From assembly GCA_020628855.1 (NCBI GenBank), contig JAHDEL010000013.1, positions 1-64,000 of the forward strand: 64,000 nucleotides of DNA, in the 5' to 3' direction. This DNA comes from Saprospiraceae bacterium (lineage in GTDB: Bacteria; Bacteroidota; Bacteroidia; Chitinophagales; Saprospiraceae). Below the pieces are notes generated by a model. That model was not told the DNA's origin. It searched no databases and saw only the letters and a list, made by a program, of their open reading frames with translations. The position numbers and the translations under genes were made by a program. Positions 42,890 to 54,100 of this stretch are shown piece by piece; the stretch's first letter is position 1, and every line of letters begins with the position of its first letter.

Positions 42890-45800
42890 ATGATGACTTG
42901 GAAAATAAACTTAACTCTATTCTTATCCCTATGCTTTTCTGTGGCATTCGGACAACTTAACCTCAAAGACGCAAACTTCCACGGATGTGGATCTCCAGCT
43001 CCTACTAAAGAGCAAATCAAATACACATTGGATGTAGTTGATAATCTTACATTAACAAGGTCAGGACAAATGATTTATCTGCCAATCAGAGTACATGTTG
43101 TTACTTATAATGATGGTACTGGTGGAGTTGACCTCGGTGATGTAAATTCAGCAGTGGCCAACTTAAATCAGCAATTCGAACCAATGGATGTTGGATTCTA
43201 CATTGCAGATATTAACACTATCGCTAATTCTGCATATGCTGATCTTGATCTCACTACTGAAGAGAACGATCTCGCTTATCCAAATGTAGTCCCTGATGCG
43301 ATTAACATGTTTTTTACTGAAAGATTGACACAAGGTCCATATGACATCTGTGGTTATGCATTTTACCCAACTGATAATATTAGATCATTAAGAATCTTCG
43401 TCAGAAATGAATGTACTAATGACGCAGATAGCGGTACAATTCCGCACGAAATGGGACACTTTTTCAACCTTTTTCACACTTTCAACGGAACATCAAATGG
43501 TCCAGATCATTATAATGCTGAGAATGTGGCGAGAACAGGATCGCAAGCTAACTGTAGCACACATGGTGACTTTCTTTGCGATACTAATGCAGATCCCAGA
43601 GGATCAATTAATGGTGACTGCACCTATTTAGGAAGTGATACAGACATCTATGGACAACCTTATAGTCCTCCTATTGGTAACATGATGAGCTATTACAATA
43701 AGAACTGCGGAGCTGAATTTACACCTCAGCAGTACCAAAGAATGGCTTTGTCTTTACAAGATAGATTATCTCACACTTCTTACACTTTGACAAACCCAAT
43801 CTACTCAGATGTTGCTTATCCTACAAATGTATCAGCACAACCGGGTCAGAATTATAGTATAGACATCACATGGAATGATGTTTCGAATAATGAGACTGGA
43901 TTCATAGTTGAAAGATCTGAAGATAATGGACAGACTTTTAGTCCAATACCTGGAGGAGGTGTGGCACCAAATGTCAGCACTTTTTGTGATGAAAACATAC
44001 AATCAAATCAAGCATACAAGTACAGAGTTAAGCCTTCAAATGGTGATCCAGTTGAGTATGGTGCAAGTAATATTATCGTTGCTGATTTGACATACTGTGT
44101 TCCAGATTATCAACCAACAAGTTGTGATATACTAGATATTGGTGTTGGAATGCAACGTTTCAAGCTAGGTCAGAATCAACTAGATAACTATTCTGGTTGC
44201 GCAGTGCACTCAGTATATGATGGTCAAGTTATTCCAGTTGGTCTTAGCACTGGTGATGATCATCCTTTCACAGTTGAGTTCATCTTATCAGAAGGACAGT
44301 ATGTTGAACAAAATATAGCAATTTGGATCGATCTAAATAGAGATGGTGACTTCGATGATACAAATGAAATGGTCTATCAAAGTGACTATTTAACATTTGG
44401 CACGCAAGTCATTAATGATGTACTATCTGTTCCTGATTGTATAGAGCCTGGTCCTACCACATTAAGAGTAAGATCAAAGTATCTTCCTTATGGAAAAGTA
44501 GAAGATCCATGTGAGTTTTATCATTTTGGAGAGTCTGAAGATTATCCTGTCACGATCATTCAATCAGAATCTGACTTCGCTTCAATTAACATCCTTGAAT
44601 ATTCAGGTGATCAAGATCATGATGGACTACTTTGTACAGGAGACCAAGCTACACTTATTGCAGCTGGAGGAGTAAATTATTTGTGGGATAATGGAGCTAC
44701 TGGAGCTACCAGAATAGTATCTGAAACTGGAATCTACAGTGTCACTGTGAATGATGGAAATAATTGTTCAGCTACAGAAGTAATCGCAGTAGAGTTCAAT
44801 ACTTACCCTGAGGCTCAGATAATTATGAATGATGGATCAGGACAAACAAGCCAATGTGATGGGTCTAATGTGACATTGACTGCATCTGGAGGATTATATT
44901 ATCAGTGGGATAATGGAAGCACGCAAGCAACAAGAGTTGTCACTCAAACTGGTAATTATAGAGTTACAGTAAGTAATGGTGGCGGTTGTGAGGACATTGA
45001 AGATATCATAGTAACAATAGGACAGCCTGTCATTGCTAACATTCTTGTACTAGAAAATTCAGGACAGAACTCAAATGACGGGATCCTTTGTCAGGGTGAT
45101 GTAGCTAACTTAATGGCAAGTGGTGGACAATCCTACCTTTGGGATAATGGATCTACATCAAGTGAAAGGCAAGTTTCTACTACTGGTAACTATTCTGTTA
45201 CTGTTACAAATGCAGATGGTTGTTCAGCAATTGAGAATGTCTCAATTACTATTGGAGGTCAATTAAATACTGAAATATCAATTAGTGAAAACTCAGGAAA
45301 TTCATCAGATGATGGAAGACTATGTTATGGTGACTCAGCTCTGCTTGTAGCAAGTGGTGGACAATCCTATCTCTGGGATAATGGATCTACTTCTGCTCAG
45401 AGAACAGTTTCCACTCCTGATAATTATGCAGTAACGATTTATAATGCGGAGGGTTGTAGCCAAGTTGAAACAGTTACAATTCACGTAGAAAACAATATGA
45501 TCACAGGCTTGCAAGCTTTTGAAAATTCTGGCCAAACACCAAATGATGGTATCCTATGCTCAGGTGATGAGGCAACTTTGGTTGCAACAGGAGGCTTGAG
45601 TTATTTATGGTCAGATGGAATAACAAGCAATTCAAGAATAGTAAATGAAAGCGGTACTTATTCAGTCGAAGCATTCAATGCAGAAGGCTGTAGTAAGACA
45701 AACACTATTGATATAGTTGTCTCAAATGCAGATTTTGGTAACATTGAGGCGTTAGACAGTAATGGAAATACACTTTCTTCGCCAGCAATTTGCACAAATA

Positions 45801-48800
45801 GTTCTTTGTTGCTCAGAGCAAATGGGGGAGTAGATTATACTTGGAACACAGGAGTGACAGCTTCAGAAATTATAATTTCTAATGCTGGTACCTATACAGT
45901 AGAAATTATAGATAGCAATGGATGTAGCAATACAAAGTCTATAATAGTAGATCAAATTAATGATGATGCTACTATTGTAAGTCTAGAAGGTGTAGATCTC
46001 GATCAAATATTTTGCCCTGGTGAGTCTATAAACCTAATGGTTGCTGGTGCTCAATCTACACAATGGAATACTGGAAATGGTAACCCTGTTCTATCTGTTA
46101 ATACTGGAGGAACTTATACTGCATCTGTTGTTACATCAAATGGGTGTGTAACTACAGTGAGTACCACAATCCAATATGCAGATAGCTCTATTGCTACTAT
46201 AACAGTAGAAGATCAATCAGGAAATGTAGCAAATGATGGAATACTTTGTCAAGGAGATAATGCAATATTAATTGCTCCCAATGCTGCACAATATGCTTGG
46301 AGCACAGGTAGCAATGCACCTCAGATATCAGTCACAGAATCTGATGTGTACAGAGTGACAATTACTAATCAGCAGGGATGTACAAGCGAAGGTTCTATCT
46401 ACATTGATGTAGAGAATGCAATGAGTGCTGACATACTCGTAGCTGATAATTCAGGTAGTGATTTGAATGATGGAATTATTTGCGAAGGTGCCACTGTGAC
46501 GCTTACTGCAGTTGGAGGCAATAGCTATCTATGGTCAACAGGGAGCCAAGCTAATCAAATTACTGTATCAGAAGCTGGAAACTACTCAGTTGAAGTAATG
46601 TCAAACGCAGGATGTTCTGCTATAGCAAATACTCAAGTGACAGTGACTACAGAATTTTCATCAGAAATAGTAATAACAGATACTTCTGGCGAGTTTGCAA
46701 ATGATGGTGTATTGTGTCAAGGAGATCAAGCAACTCTAAGCATTCCAGATGAGTACCAAGTAGTTTGGGAAAATGGATTGACATCTAATACAAGAGTGGT
46801 TGATCAAGCTGGTGTCTATACTGCAAGTATTACAAATGCAAATGGTTGTTCAACACAAGCTAGTGCAACTATTCAAACTAATACAATTGCAAGTGGATCT
46901 ATCCAAGTCTCCGAAAATTCAGGAGTTGAGACTAATGATGGAGTCATTTGTTCTGGAGATCAAGCAATCCTTAGTGTGCAAGGAAACAACATACTCTGGG
47001 AAAATGGAAGTACATCTAATCAAAGGACAGTAACCGAATCAGGTATCTACACTGCCACGTTAACAAATGCATCTGGATGTGAAACAATCATTTCTACCGA
47101 AATTACTGTCACTGAATTACCTGAGCCTGCAATTGAAATTATTGAAGACTCTGGAATACAAAATAATGATGGTATCCTCTGTGCAGGTGATGAGGCTATC
47201 CTAAGAATCCAAAGTGAAAATGTCATCTGGGAGAATGGTGTAACTACTAATGAAAGAACCATAGTGGCTTCAGGTATCTATACTGCTATTGTACAGAACG
47301 CCAATGGTTGTAGTACTGAAATAAGTACTGAAGTCATTATCGAAGAGTTACCAGCAATTGCAGTTAATGTATCAGAGACATCAGGGAATACCAATAATGA
47401 TGGCATTCTTTGCGCAGGTGATATTGCATACCTCATGGTAAGTGGTGGTGAAAGTATTCTTTGGTCTGATGGTGCGAACTCGAGAGAGATTGCAGTAACT
47501 CAATCAGGTGAATATAGTGTTCAGGTATTCAGTGCAAGTGGATGTGTTACTGAAGAAACAATTGAACTTCTCTTCATAGAAGAAGCAACAACTGACTTGA
47601 ATATCATTGATAACTCAGGAGCATTTTTTAACGACGGTGTAATCTGTGCAGGTGATTATGCTAATCTGATAGCACAGAATGGTGAAGCATATCTTTGGTC
47701 AGATGGAAGTACTGATGCGCAGTTGCAAGTTGCTCAAAGTGGAACTTATACAGTTACCATCACAAATGCAAATGGTTGCGAAGAAGTACATGCTACTCAA
47801 ATAACAGTAGGTAGTGAACTTGATGCAGAGATACAAATGACTAATGCTTTTGGTCAGAATGTAGAAGGTCCAATCTGTGCAGGAGAAGGAGTTTATCTCT
47901 CACTTGGAGATAATCTTGACATTCAATGGATGGATGGGAATACGCAGAATCCGAGATATGTAACAAGTTCAGGTCTATACACAGCGACAGTATCCTCAAA
48001 TACAGGATGTTCTTCTGAAGCTGCTATAGAAGTAACAATACAAGAGAATCTTAATGCTGAGATCAATATAGTTGAGTTTTCTGGTTTGACGAATCATGAT
48101 GGTGTGCTTTGCCTAGGGGATGCAGCAACACTTACTGCTCAAGGCGGAGTGCACTATCAATGGTCCAATGGAAGCTTTGGATCTGAAATAGAAGTAACTG
48201 ATGCAGGCTTATATAGTGTGATTATCAGCGACGAAGCTGGATGTACTGCTACAACAGAAGTAGAGATTATTTATGATGCTATTCCTCAAATGAGCATAGT
48301 AACTGTGGAGACTTCTGGAGCAGAAAACAATGATGGAATTATCTGCTCAGGTGATGACGTCGTTCTTACTGTAACAGGTGGTAACACAATAAGCTGGGAA
48401 GATGGAAGTACTTTGAGAGAAAGAAAAGTAACAGAAGCTGGTTTTTACTCGGTTGAAGTATTTTCAACTCAAGGATGTAAAGTAGTAGGAGTTGTAGAAG
48501 TTGTAGTAAATAGTACTGTTGAAACAGGATTGTTAATCAATGGACAGGAGAATTTGAATACGTATGCTGGTTGCTCTAATGAAACTATTGAAGTATCAGC
48601 ATTTGGTGGAATAACTTATGTATGGAATGATGGAGTACAACAAGCTGCAAGATTCGTTGAGACTTCAGGCACATATAGTGTAGTTATCACAGACGAAAAT
48701 GGTTGCGATGCAGTCTATTCTGTAGATATCCTTATAGATCAACCCATCGAAGCTGCGATTGCTATTAACGAAACATCAGGCACTGCCAATAATGATGGTA

Positions 48801-50950
48801 TTCTCTGCTATGGTGATTCAGCAGTTATAGCAGTACAAGGTGGAACTTCTTATGAATGGAATACAGGTTCTACCAGTCCAACAATTACAGTCGAGTCAAG
48901 CGGAACTTATGTTGTAACTGTTTACAATCAAGAAGGTTGTTCGACTACTGAAGAAGTAGTCATCGAATTCAATCAATCTTCAGAATCTAGTATAGAAGTA
49001 ACAGAAACATCAGGAGTTGCTAATGATGGCATACTTTGTTATGGAGAAGTTGCAACGCTTCAAGTTGTTGGGGGAGCGAATCCTGTATGGGAAGATGGAT
49101 ACGCAGGATCAATCAGAGAGGTAACAGAAAGTGGAATCTATAGAGTAGTGACTGAAAATCAAACTGGATGTGCAACTGTGGCTGAAGTAGAAGTAGAATT
49201 TATGGATGCTATTGAGGCAAGAATAGATATCGCAGATGCTGAAGGAAATGTGCTAGAAGAGACTACATTCTGTGAAGGTGACTTTGCAACACTCACTATT
49301 GTATCTAATACAGGTATAATCTGGGAGGATGGAAGTACAGCAACCGAAAGAACGGTAAACAAATCAGGTACATACACAGCTATCTCTACAAATTCGAATG
49401 GATGTACAGAAAGCACTTCAATTAACGTGACTTTCGAATCACAACCTGAAGCTAGAATTTTGTCGAATGATCAAGAATTACCTCTTGAGGTTGCGCTGTG
49501 CTATGGCGAAACAATCGATATCATGGCACAAGGTGGATCTGAGTATAACTGGAATGATGGTAGTCAGGAAACCACTAGGACTATCAATACTGCTGGAGAA
49601 TACAGAGTAACAGTAACAAACGCTAGCGGTTGCGAAGATATAGCTACAGTGAACGTAAGTTATGAAGAAGAACTAGTTGCTACTATCATGGTGATAGATA
49701 ACTCGGGATCAGAAGACAATGATGGGATTGTTTGTGCTGGAGAGTCTGCTACATTGAGAGTTGTAGGTGGTGTTGCATTCCAATGGAATACTGGAGAAAC
49801 TAGTAATACACTTCAAGTGAATGAATCAGGTAATTATAGTGTAATTGTCACAGCTGCATCTGGTTGCACAACATCAGTGAGCCAAGAAGTAATTGTCAAT
49901 GAAGCAATAGTAAAAGGAATCATAGCGCGAGACAATGCAGGAGAAGAATTAGCACAAGCAAGTGCATGTGTTGGTGAGAAAATAACATTAGAAGCATTTG
50001 GTGGAAGTCAATACGCATGGAGTACTGGTTCAATAGATTCTGAGATAACAATTAATACTGCTGGGGAATATGCAGTGACGATTACAGATATTGGCGGATG
50101 CGAGAGCATTGAAAGTTATACTGCAACTTTTGAAGCAGTTCCTGAAATCACTTTTGATATAGTAAATCAAGATGGACAAGAAGTGTATGATGGAATCCTA
50201 GCGTTTGGAGATGTTGCTACAGTCACGGCTAGAGGAGCTGACAATTTTATTTGGAGTGATGGGACTGAAGGTGCGACAATTACAATAGCTACTGATGGAT
50301 ATTATACTGTGACCGGAAGCAATACAAATGGTTGTGAGGCACAAGGACATGTTGCACTCTATTTTTCAATCATTCTTTCTAACAACACCATCTCATTGTT
50401 TGGTGAGAGTGAAGAACAATTCAACACTCTTTCTTGGACAATGGCATCTGATATGCATCTTCAAAGCTATACACTTGAGCGTAAAGTGAATGATGATGAG
50501 TTTGAAGCAATCTATACAGTAGATGCAGAGCAAAGTGATCTTGATCCAATCTATGTTTATGAAGATGCAGACTTGCAAGAGGCTGGAGACTATTACTATA
50601 GAGTGAGAATGGAAACTATAACTGGCGCAGAGCTTAGTGAGATAATAACTCTCTTTAGAGCTGAAAGTACTCAGCTAGAAGAAAGACCAAATGTGACTGT
50701 CTTTCCAAATCCATCAACTGGACCAATTTCATTAAAGATCGAAAAGTATGATGATGCCGAATGTGCAATCAATATGATCGTAAGAAATGAAGTGGGACTA
50801 GTGGTAGCACAGGAAATCTTAGCGGGAGACCAATTTGAAGATGTAGCTACTTATACAACTGATCTTTCTCAGTTGATTCCTGGCATATACTTTATAGAGA
50901 TATTAAGATGTAATACAAAAGAAATACAAAGACTAATAATCACAGACTAA
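42890..50950 (+). CDS. Giant T9SS-secreted M43-like metalloprotease with 25 Cys repeats (family member 3)
   Basis: 2686 residues, the largest protein here. The ATG at 42890 gives a clean signal peptide (MMTWKINLTLFLSLCFSVAF, then GQ); the frame opens at 42821, but that part overlaps the promoter. Order: PAPTKEQIKYTLDV motif; peptidase with HEMGHFFNLFHTF at about 186 and Met-turn GNMMSYY; FN3-like domain; GEVED domain (DLNRDGDFDDTNE, GESEDY); 25 repeats from about 566 to 2494; FN3-like module; and sorting domain VFPNPSTGPISLKIEKYDDA ... with a Cys pair (AECAIN, LRCNTK) also found in member 4. The repeats make up over 70 percent of the protein and would form a long stalk. It should be exported by T9SS and attached or released at the surface. 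Metal ligands are intact. Confidence 0.85.
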   Translation: MMTWKINLTLFLSLCFSVAFGQLNLKDANFHGCGSPAPTKEQIKYTLDVVDNLTLTRSGQMIYLPIRVHVVTYNDGTGGVDLGDVNSAVANLNQQFEPMDVGFYIADINTIANSAYADLDLTTEENDLAYPNVVPDAINMFFTERLTQGPYDICGYAFYPTDNIRSLRIFVRNECTNDADSGTIPHEMGHFFNLFHTFNGTSNGPDHYNAENVARTGSQANCSTHGDFLCDTNADPRGSINGDCTYLGSDTDIYGQPYSPPIGNMMSYYNKNCGAEFTPQQYQRMALSLQDRLSHTSYTLTNPIYSDVAYPTNVSAQPGQNYSIDITWNDVSNNETGFIVERSEDNGQTFSPIPGGGVAPNVSTFCDENIQSNQAYKYRVKPSNGDPVEYGASNIIVADLTYCVPDYQPTSCDILDIGVGMQRFKLGQNQLDNYSGCAVHSVYDGQVIPVGLSTGDDHPFTVEFILSEGQYVEQNIAIWIDLNRDGDFDDTNEMVYQSDYLTFGTQVINDVLSVPDCIEPGPTTLRVRSKYLPYGKVEDPCEFYHFGESEDYPVTIIQSESDFASINILEYSGDQDHDGLLCTGDQATLIAAGGVNYLWDNGATGATRIVSETGIYSVTVNDGNNCSATEVIAVEFNTYPEAQIIMNDGSGQTSQCDGSNVTLTASGGLYYQWDNGSTQATRVVTQTGNYRVTVSNGGGCEDIEDIIVTIGQPVIANILVLENSGQNSNDGILCQGDVANLMASGGQSYLWDNGSTSSERQVSTTGNYSVTVTNADGCSAIENVSITIGGQLNTEISISENSGNSSDDGRLCYGDSALLVASGGQSYLWDNGSTSAQRTVSTPDNYAVTIYNAEGCSQVETVTIHVENNMITGLQAFENSGQTPNDGILCSGDEATLVATGGLSYLWSDGITSNSRIVNESGTYSVEAFNAEGCSKTNTIDIVVSNADFGNIEALDSNGNTLSSPAICTNSSLLLRANGGVDYTWNTGVTASEIIISNAGTYTVEIIDSNGCSNTKSIIVDQINDDATIVSLEGVDLDQIFCPGESINLMVAGAQSTQWNTGNGNPVLSVNTGGTYTASVVTSNGCVTTVSTTIQYADSSIATITVEDQSGNVANDGILCQGDNAILIAPNAAQYAWSTGSNAPQISVTESDVYRVTITNQQGCTSEGSIYIDVENAMSADILVADNSGSDLNDGIICEGATVTLTAVGGNSYLWSTGSQANQITVSEAGNYSVEVMSNAGCSAIANTQVTVTTEFSSEIVITDTSGEFANDGVLCQGDQATLSIPDEYQVVWENGLTSNTRVVDQAGVYTASITNANGCSTQASATIQTNTIASGSIQVSENSGVETNDGVICSGDQAILSVQGNNILWENGSTSNQRTVTESGIYTATLTNASGCETIISTEITVTELPEPAIEIIEDSGIQNNDGILCAGDEAILRIQSENVIWENGVTTNERTIVASGIYTAIVQNANGCSTEISTEVIIEELPAIAVNVSETSGNTNNDGILCAGDIAYLMVSGGESILWSDGANSREIAVTQSGEYSVQVFSASGCVTEETIELLFIEEATTDLNIIDNSGAFFNDGVICAGDYANLIAQNGEAYLWSDGSTDAQLQVAQSGTYTVTITNANGCEEVHATQITVGSELDAEIQMTNAFGQNVEGPICAGEGVYLSLGDNLDIQWMDGNTQNPRYVTSSGLYTATVSSNTGCSSEAAIEVTIQENLNAEINIVEFSGLTNHDGVLCLGDAATLTAQGGVHYQWSNGSFGSEIEVTDAGLYSVIISDEAGCTATTEVEIIYDAIPQMSIVTVETSGAENNDGIICSGDDVVLTVTGGNTISWEDGSTLRERKVTEAGFYSVEVFSTQGCKVVGVVEVVVNSTVETGLLINGQENLNTYAGCSNETIEVSAFGGITYVWNDGVQQAARFVETSGTYSVVITDENGCDAVYSVDILIDQPIEAAIAINETSGTANNDGILCYGDSAVIAVQGGTSYEWNTGSTSPTITVESSGTYVVTVYNQEGCSTTEEVVIEFNQSSESSIEVTETSGVANDGILCYGEVATLQVVGGANPVWEDGYAGSIREVTESGIYRVVTENQTGCATVAEVEVEFMDAIEARIDIADAEGNVLEETTFCEGDFATLTIVSNTGIIWEDGSTATERTVNKSGTYTAISTNSNGCTESTSINVTFESQPEARILSNDQELPLEVALCYGETIDIMAQGGSEYNWNDGSQETTRTINTAGEYRVTVTNASGCEDIATVNVSYEEELVATIMVIDNSGSEDNDGIVCAGESATLRVVGGVAFQWNTGETSNTLQVNESGNYSVIVTAASGCTTSVSQEVIVNEAIVKGIIARDNAGEELAQASACVGEKITLEAFGGSQYAWSTGSIDSEITINTAGEYAVTITDIGGCESIESYTATFEAVPEITFDIVNQDGQEVYDGILAFGDVATVTARGADNFIWSDGTEGATITIATDGYYTVTGSNTNGCEAQGHVALYFSIILSNNTISLFGESEEQFNTLSWTMASDMHLQSYTLERKVNDDEFEAIYTVDAEQSDLDPIYVYEDADLQEAGDYYYRVRMETITGAELSEIITLFRAESTQLEERPNVTVFPNPSTGPISLKIEKYDDAECAINMIVRNEVGLVVAQEILAGDQFEDVATYTTDLSQLIPGIYFIEILRCNTKEIQRLIITD
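44585..50370 (+). repeat. 25 tandem repeat units of about 77 codons
   Basis: Most units have NDGxLCxGDxATL ... SYLWDNGST ... GTYTVTVTNAxGC. Units 3 and 4 (near 45116 and 45350) are almost identical at DNA level over the ASGGQSYLWDNGSTS segment, exactly 234 bp apart, a sign of recent duplication or gene conversion. Units 2, 6, 7, 15, 18, 21, 22 and 24 vary in the NDG segment but keep both Cys. Unit 25 is the Cys-poor cap (LAFGDVATV). Confidence 0.85.
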
Positions 50951-50993
50951 GCGCTGTGTATAAAGACTATTAATATTCCAAATCATCAATTAG

Positions 50994-51029
50994 ATGGGCT
51001 TTCCTAAATGTAGGAACAGCCCATTTTTT
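50994..51029 (+). terminator. Rho-independent terminator after family member 3
   Basis: ATGGGCT (50994-51000) pairs with AGCCCAT (51018-51024), extended by TTCCTA/TAGGAA with one bulged C and a 4-base loop, followed by a run of T. The flanking ATCATCAATT also precedes the terminator at 42704, part of a duplicated intergenic module. Confidence 0.8.
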
Positions 51030-51049
51030 GCTTAATACCCAAAATTGGC

Positions 51050-51144
51050 AAAAACAAAAAACGAAGGATTCTGACCAAAAACAGAACCGCCTTTACAGAT
51101 GCTCGAATACGGCCGTGTTCAGGGGGGTATCACCAATAGATTTG
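51050..51144 (+). promoter_or_regulatory. Promoter module of family member 4, copy of the one at 42756
   Basis: AAAAACAAAAAACGAAGG at 51050, CGAATAC at 51104-51110, 26 bp, TAGATTTG at 51137-51144. Same elements and spacing as 42756-42850, with drifted sequence between them, which suggests selection on the elements. Confidence 0.65.
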
Positions 51145-51175
51145 AGGCATAATTGATGAACAACTCAAATAATTG

Positions 51176-54100
51176 ATGATGAAAATGAGAATATTAATAA
51201 CAGTTTTAACTCTATTCTTCGTAACATTTGCTAACACACAAATCGAAGGACAAACTCAACACTTTGGATGTGCTACACCTGAGCCAACAAAGGAAGAAAT
51301 TAAGTACACATTAGATGTAGTAAACCAAATCTCTGAAATGAGAAATGGAAGTACTACACATTTGCCAATTAGATTCCATGTAATCAGAAGAAATGATGGA
51401 TCAGGAGGTATAAGTACTCAAGAATTAAATAAAGCAGTAGCAACACTAAATACCTACTTCAGACCAATTGATGTAGAGTTTTTTATTGCAGACATTAATA
51501 ACATTGATGACTCAAATTACTTTGCGTTAGACTTTGACACAGAGATTGAGTCTTTATCATCACAATACCAAGTCAATGACGCTGTAAATATCTTTATGGC
51601 TGATAGACTCACAAAGAGCGGATACGAAATCTGTGGATACGCATATTACCCTTCTGAAGAAACTAAGTCATTGAGAATGTTTATGGCTAACGGTTGTACA
51701 AATGATGGTGTGAGTGCTAACTTCCCACACGAATTTGGACACTTCTTCAACTTATATCACACATTTAGAGGTACTTCCAATGGTCAAGATGATCCACATG
51801 CAGAGTGTGTACCTAGAACAGGACAATACTCTAACTGTGAAACCCATGGAGACCTTATCTGCGATACAGAAGCAGACCCAAGAGGGTATGTAAACAGTAG
51901 CTGTAATTATATAGGTTCTGAAACAGACCTTTACGGACACCCATTCACTCCTCCAGTAGGAAATATCATGACATACTATTCTAAAAAGTGTGGAGCTGAA
52001 TTTACACAAGGCCAGTATAATAGAATGCACCAAGGCTTAACAATGAGATTGAGCTACAATACATATGATGTAGATGGCGCTTCTTACGCTGATGTGAACA
52101 ACCCATCAGAGCTTACTGCTCAAGTTGGCGAAGATTATACAATCCAGCTAAACTGGAAAGATAATTCAACTAACGAAACAGGATTTTTGATTGAAAGATC
52201 TGAAGATAATGGTAAGACTTATACTCCAATTATGTATGGAGGTGCTGGTGTAGATCAGACAACTTATCATGACACTGATGTAGAATCAAATAAGTCTTAC
52301 ACATACAGAATCAAGGCATCGAATGACAACCCTAATGACTATACAAATGCCACTGAAGTAACTTCAGACCTGACGTACTGTTTACCACAGTATCAAGAAA
52401 ATAGCTGTAGCCTATTAGACGTAGGAGCTGGAATGCAGAGAGTGCAAATTGGAACTACACTTGATAATGTTTCATCTTGTGATGGTTCGTATACTGTCTA
52501 TGTACAAGATGTAGCTCCGGCACAAATGACTACTGGTGAGAGTACACCATTCTCAATTGAGCTTATGAAAGTAGGTGGGAATCACGTTCCACAGAATGTA
52601 ACAATTTGGGCTGACCTTGATCAAGATGGAGAATTTGAAGGAGGAAAGGAAATGCTATTTAAGTCAGACTTTGGATTCAACGGTCCAGCTACTGTAACAG
52701 GTAACATTACCATACCAGCTTGTACAACTGAAGGGATTACGACTCTAAGAATCAGAACACTCTACCTTCCAATGGGTATCGTTGATGATCCATGTAGACT
52801 CTATCACTTCGGAGAAGCAGAAGATTATGCAATCGAAGTTATCGAAGGTGAGCCTACATTTGGTTCGATCACAATGGAAGAAACTTCTGGAAGTCAAGCG
52901 AATGATGGTGTAATTTGTGCAGGTGCTCAGGTACAATTGAGAGCAAAGGGTGGTGTGAATTACTTCTGGGATAATGGAAGCATGAATCCACTTAGAACTG
53001 TACAAAGTGCTGGAACATATACAGTGACTGTTTTAGATGGCAGTGGTTGCGAAGATGTGGAGAGCGTAACGATCACAGAAAGTAACTCTCTTGAAGGTTC
53101 TCTAACAATAGAAAATGATGGCCAGACACTGTGTGAAGGCATGGAAGCTACATTACTGGCTGAAGGAGGAGACTTCTACTTCTGGGATAATGGAAGTTCA
53201 CTACCATACAGAACAGTAACTGTTGCTGGTGATTATGCAGTAACGATTTCTGATCTGGGAGGATGTCAAACAGTTGAGACTATTACTGTAAATTTTGCTA
53301 CAGCAGATGCTTCTTACCTAAATCTAGTTGAGACTTCTGGTAATCAAAATAATGATGGAAAGATGTGTGCCGGAGATATGGCAACCTTAACTGCGGAAGG
53401 TGGCATTGACTACATCTGGTCAGATGGAAGTACTGCTGCTACTAGAACTGTAACGGAAGCAGGAACTTACACTGTAACAATAACAAATACACAAGGCTGC
53501 TCAACTACAGAGAGTGTTACACTTGAAGTAAATGAGATAGCTGATGCAAGAATATTTGCGAATGGTGAGACTATTCAAGGCGATCTCGAACTCTGTTATG
53601 GAGAATCAGTTGTTCTTTCAACAGATGGAGAGGGTGTTACTTGGGAGAACGGTAGTCAAGAACTACAAAGAACAGTGAGTGCAAGTGGACTTTATACAGT
53701 ATCAGTTCAAAATGCAGAAGGATGCATTAGCGAAACTGCTGTGAATGTAACTGTAAGAGACCAAGTAAGTGCAGAGATTACAGTGTTTGATTCATCAGGA
53801 GATTTTGTTAATGATGGAATCGCATGCCAAGGAGAAGATGTAATCTTAAGAGTCACTGGTGGTGTAAGCTATATCTGGGATAATGGTGCTACTAGCTCTG
53901 GAAGAACAGTAACTACTTCTGGAACATATGGTGTAGTCGTAACTGATGACTTAGGTTGTACTGCTTACACAAGCTATGACATCATCGTCAGTGAGATAGA
54001 AACTCCAGTTATTGCAGTAATCGAGGATTCTGGAACCAGAGCGAACGATGGCGAATTTTGCCAGGGTGAAGCTGTCGAGCTTCAAGTTATCACAACTGAT

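Noticed and set aside
31884-50370. Regular repeats of about 234 bp that might suggest a CRISPR array or satellite DNA
   Set aside because: The period is a whole number of codons, the frame is open throughout, and the units are diverged at DNA level but alike at protein level, so they are protein repeats.
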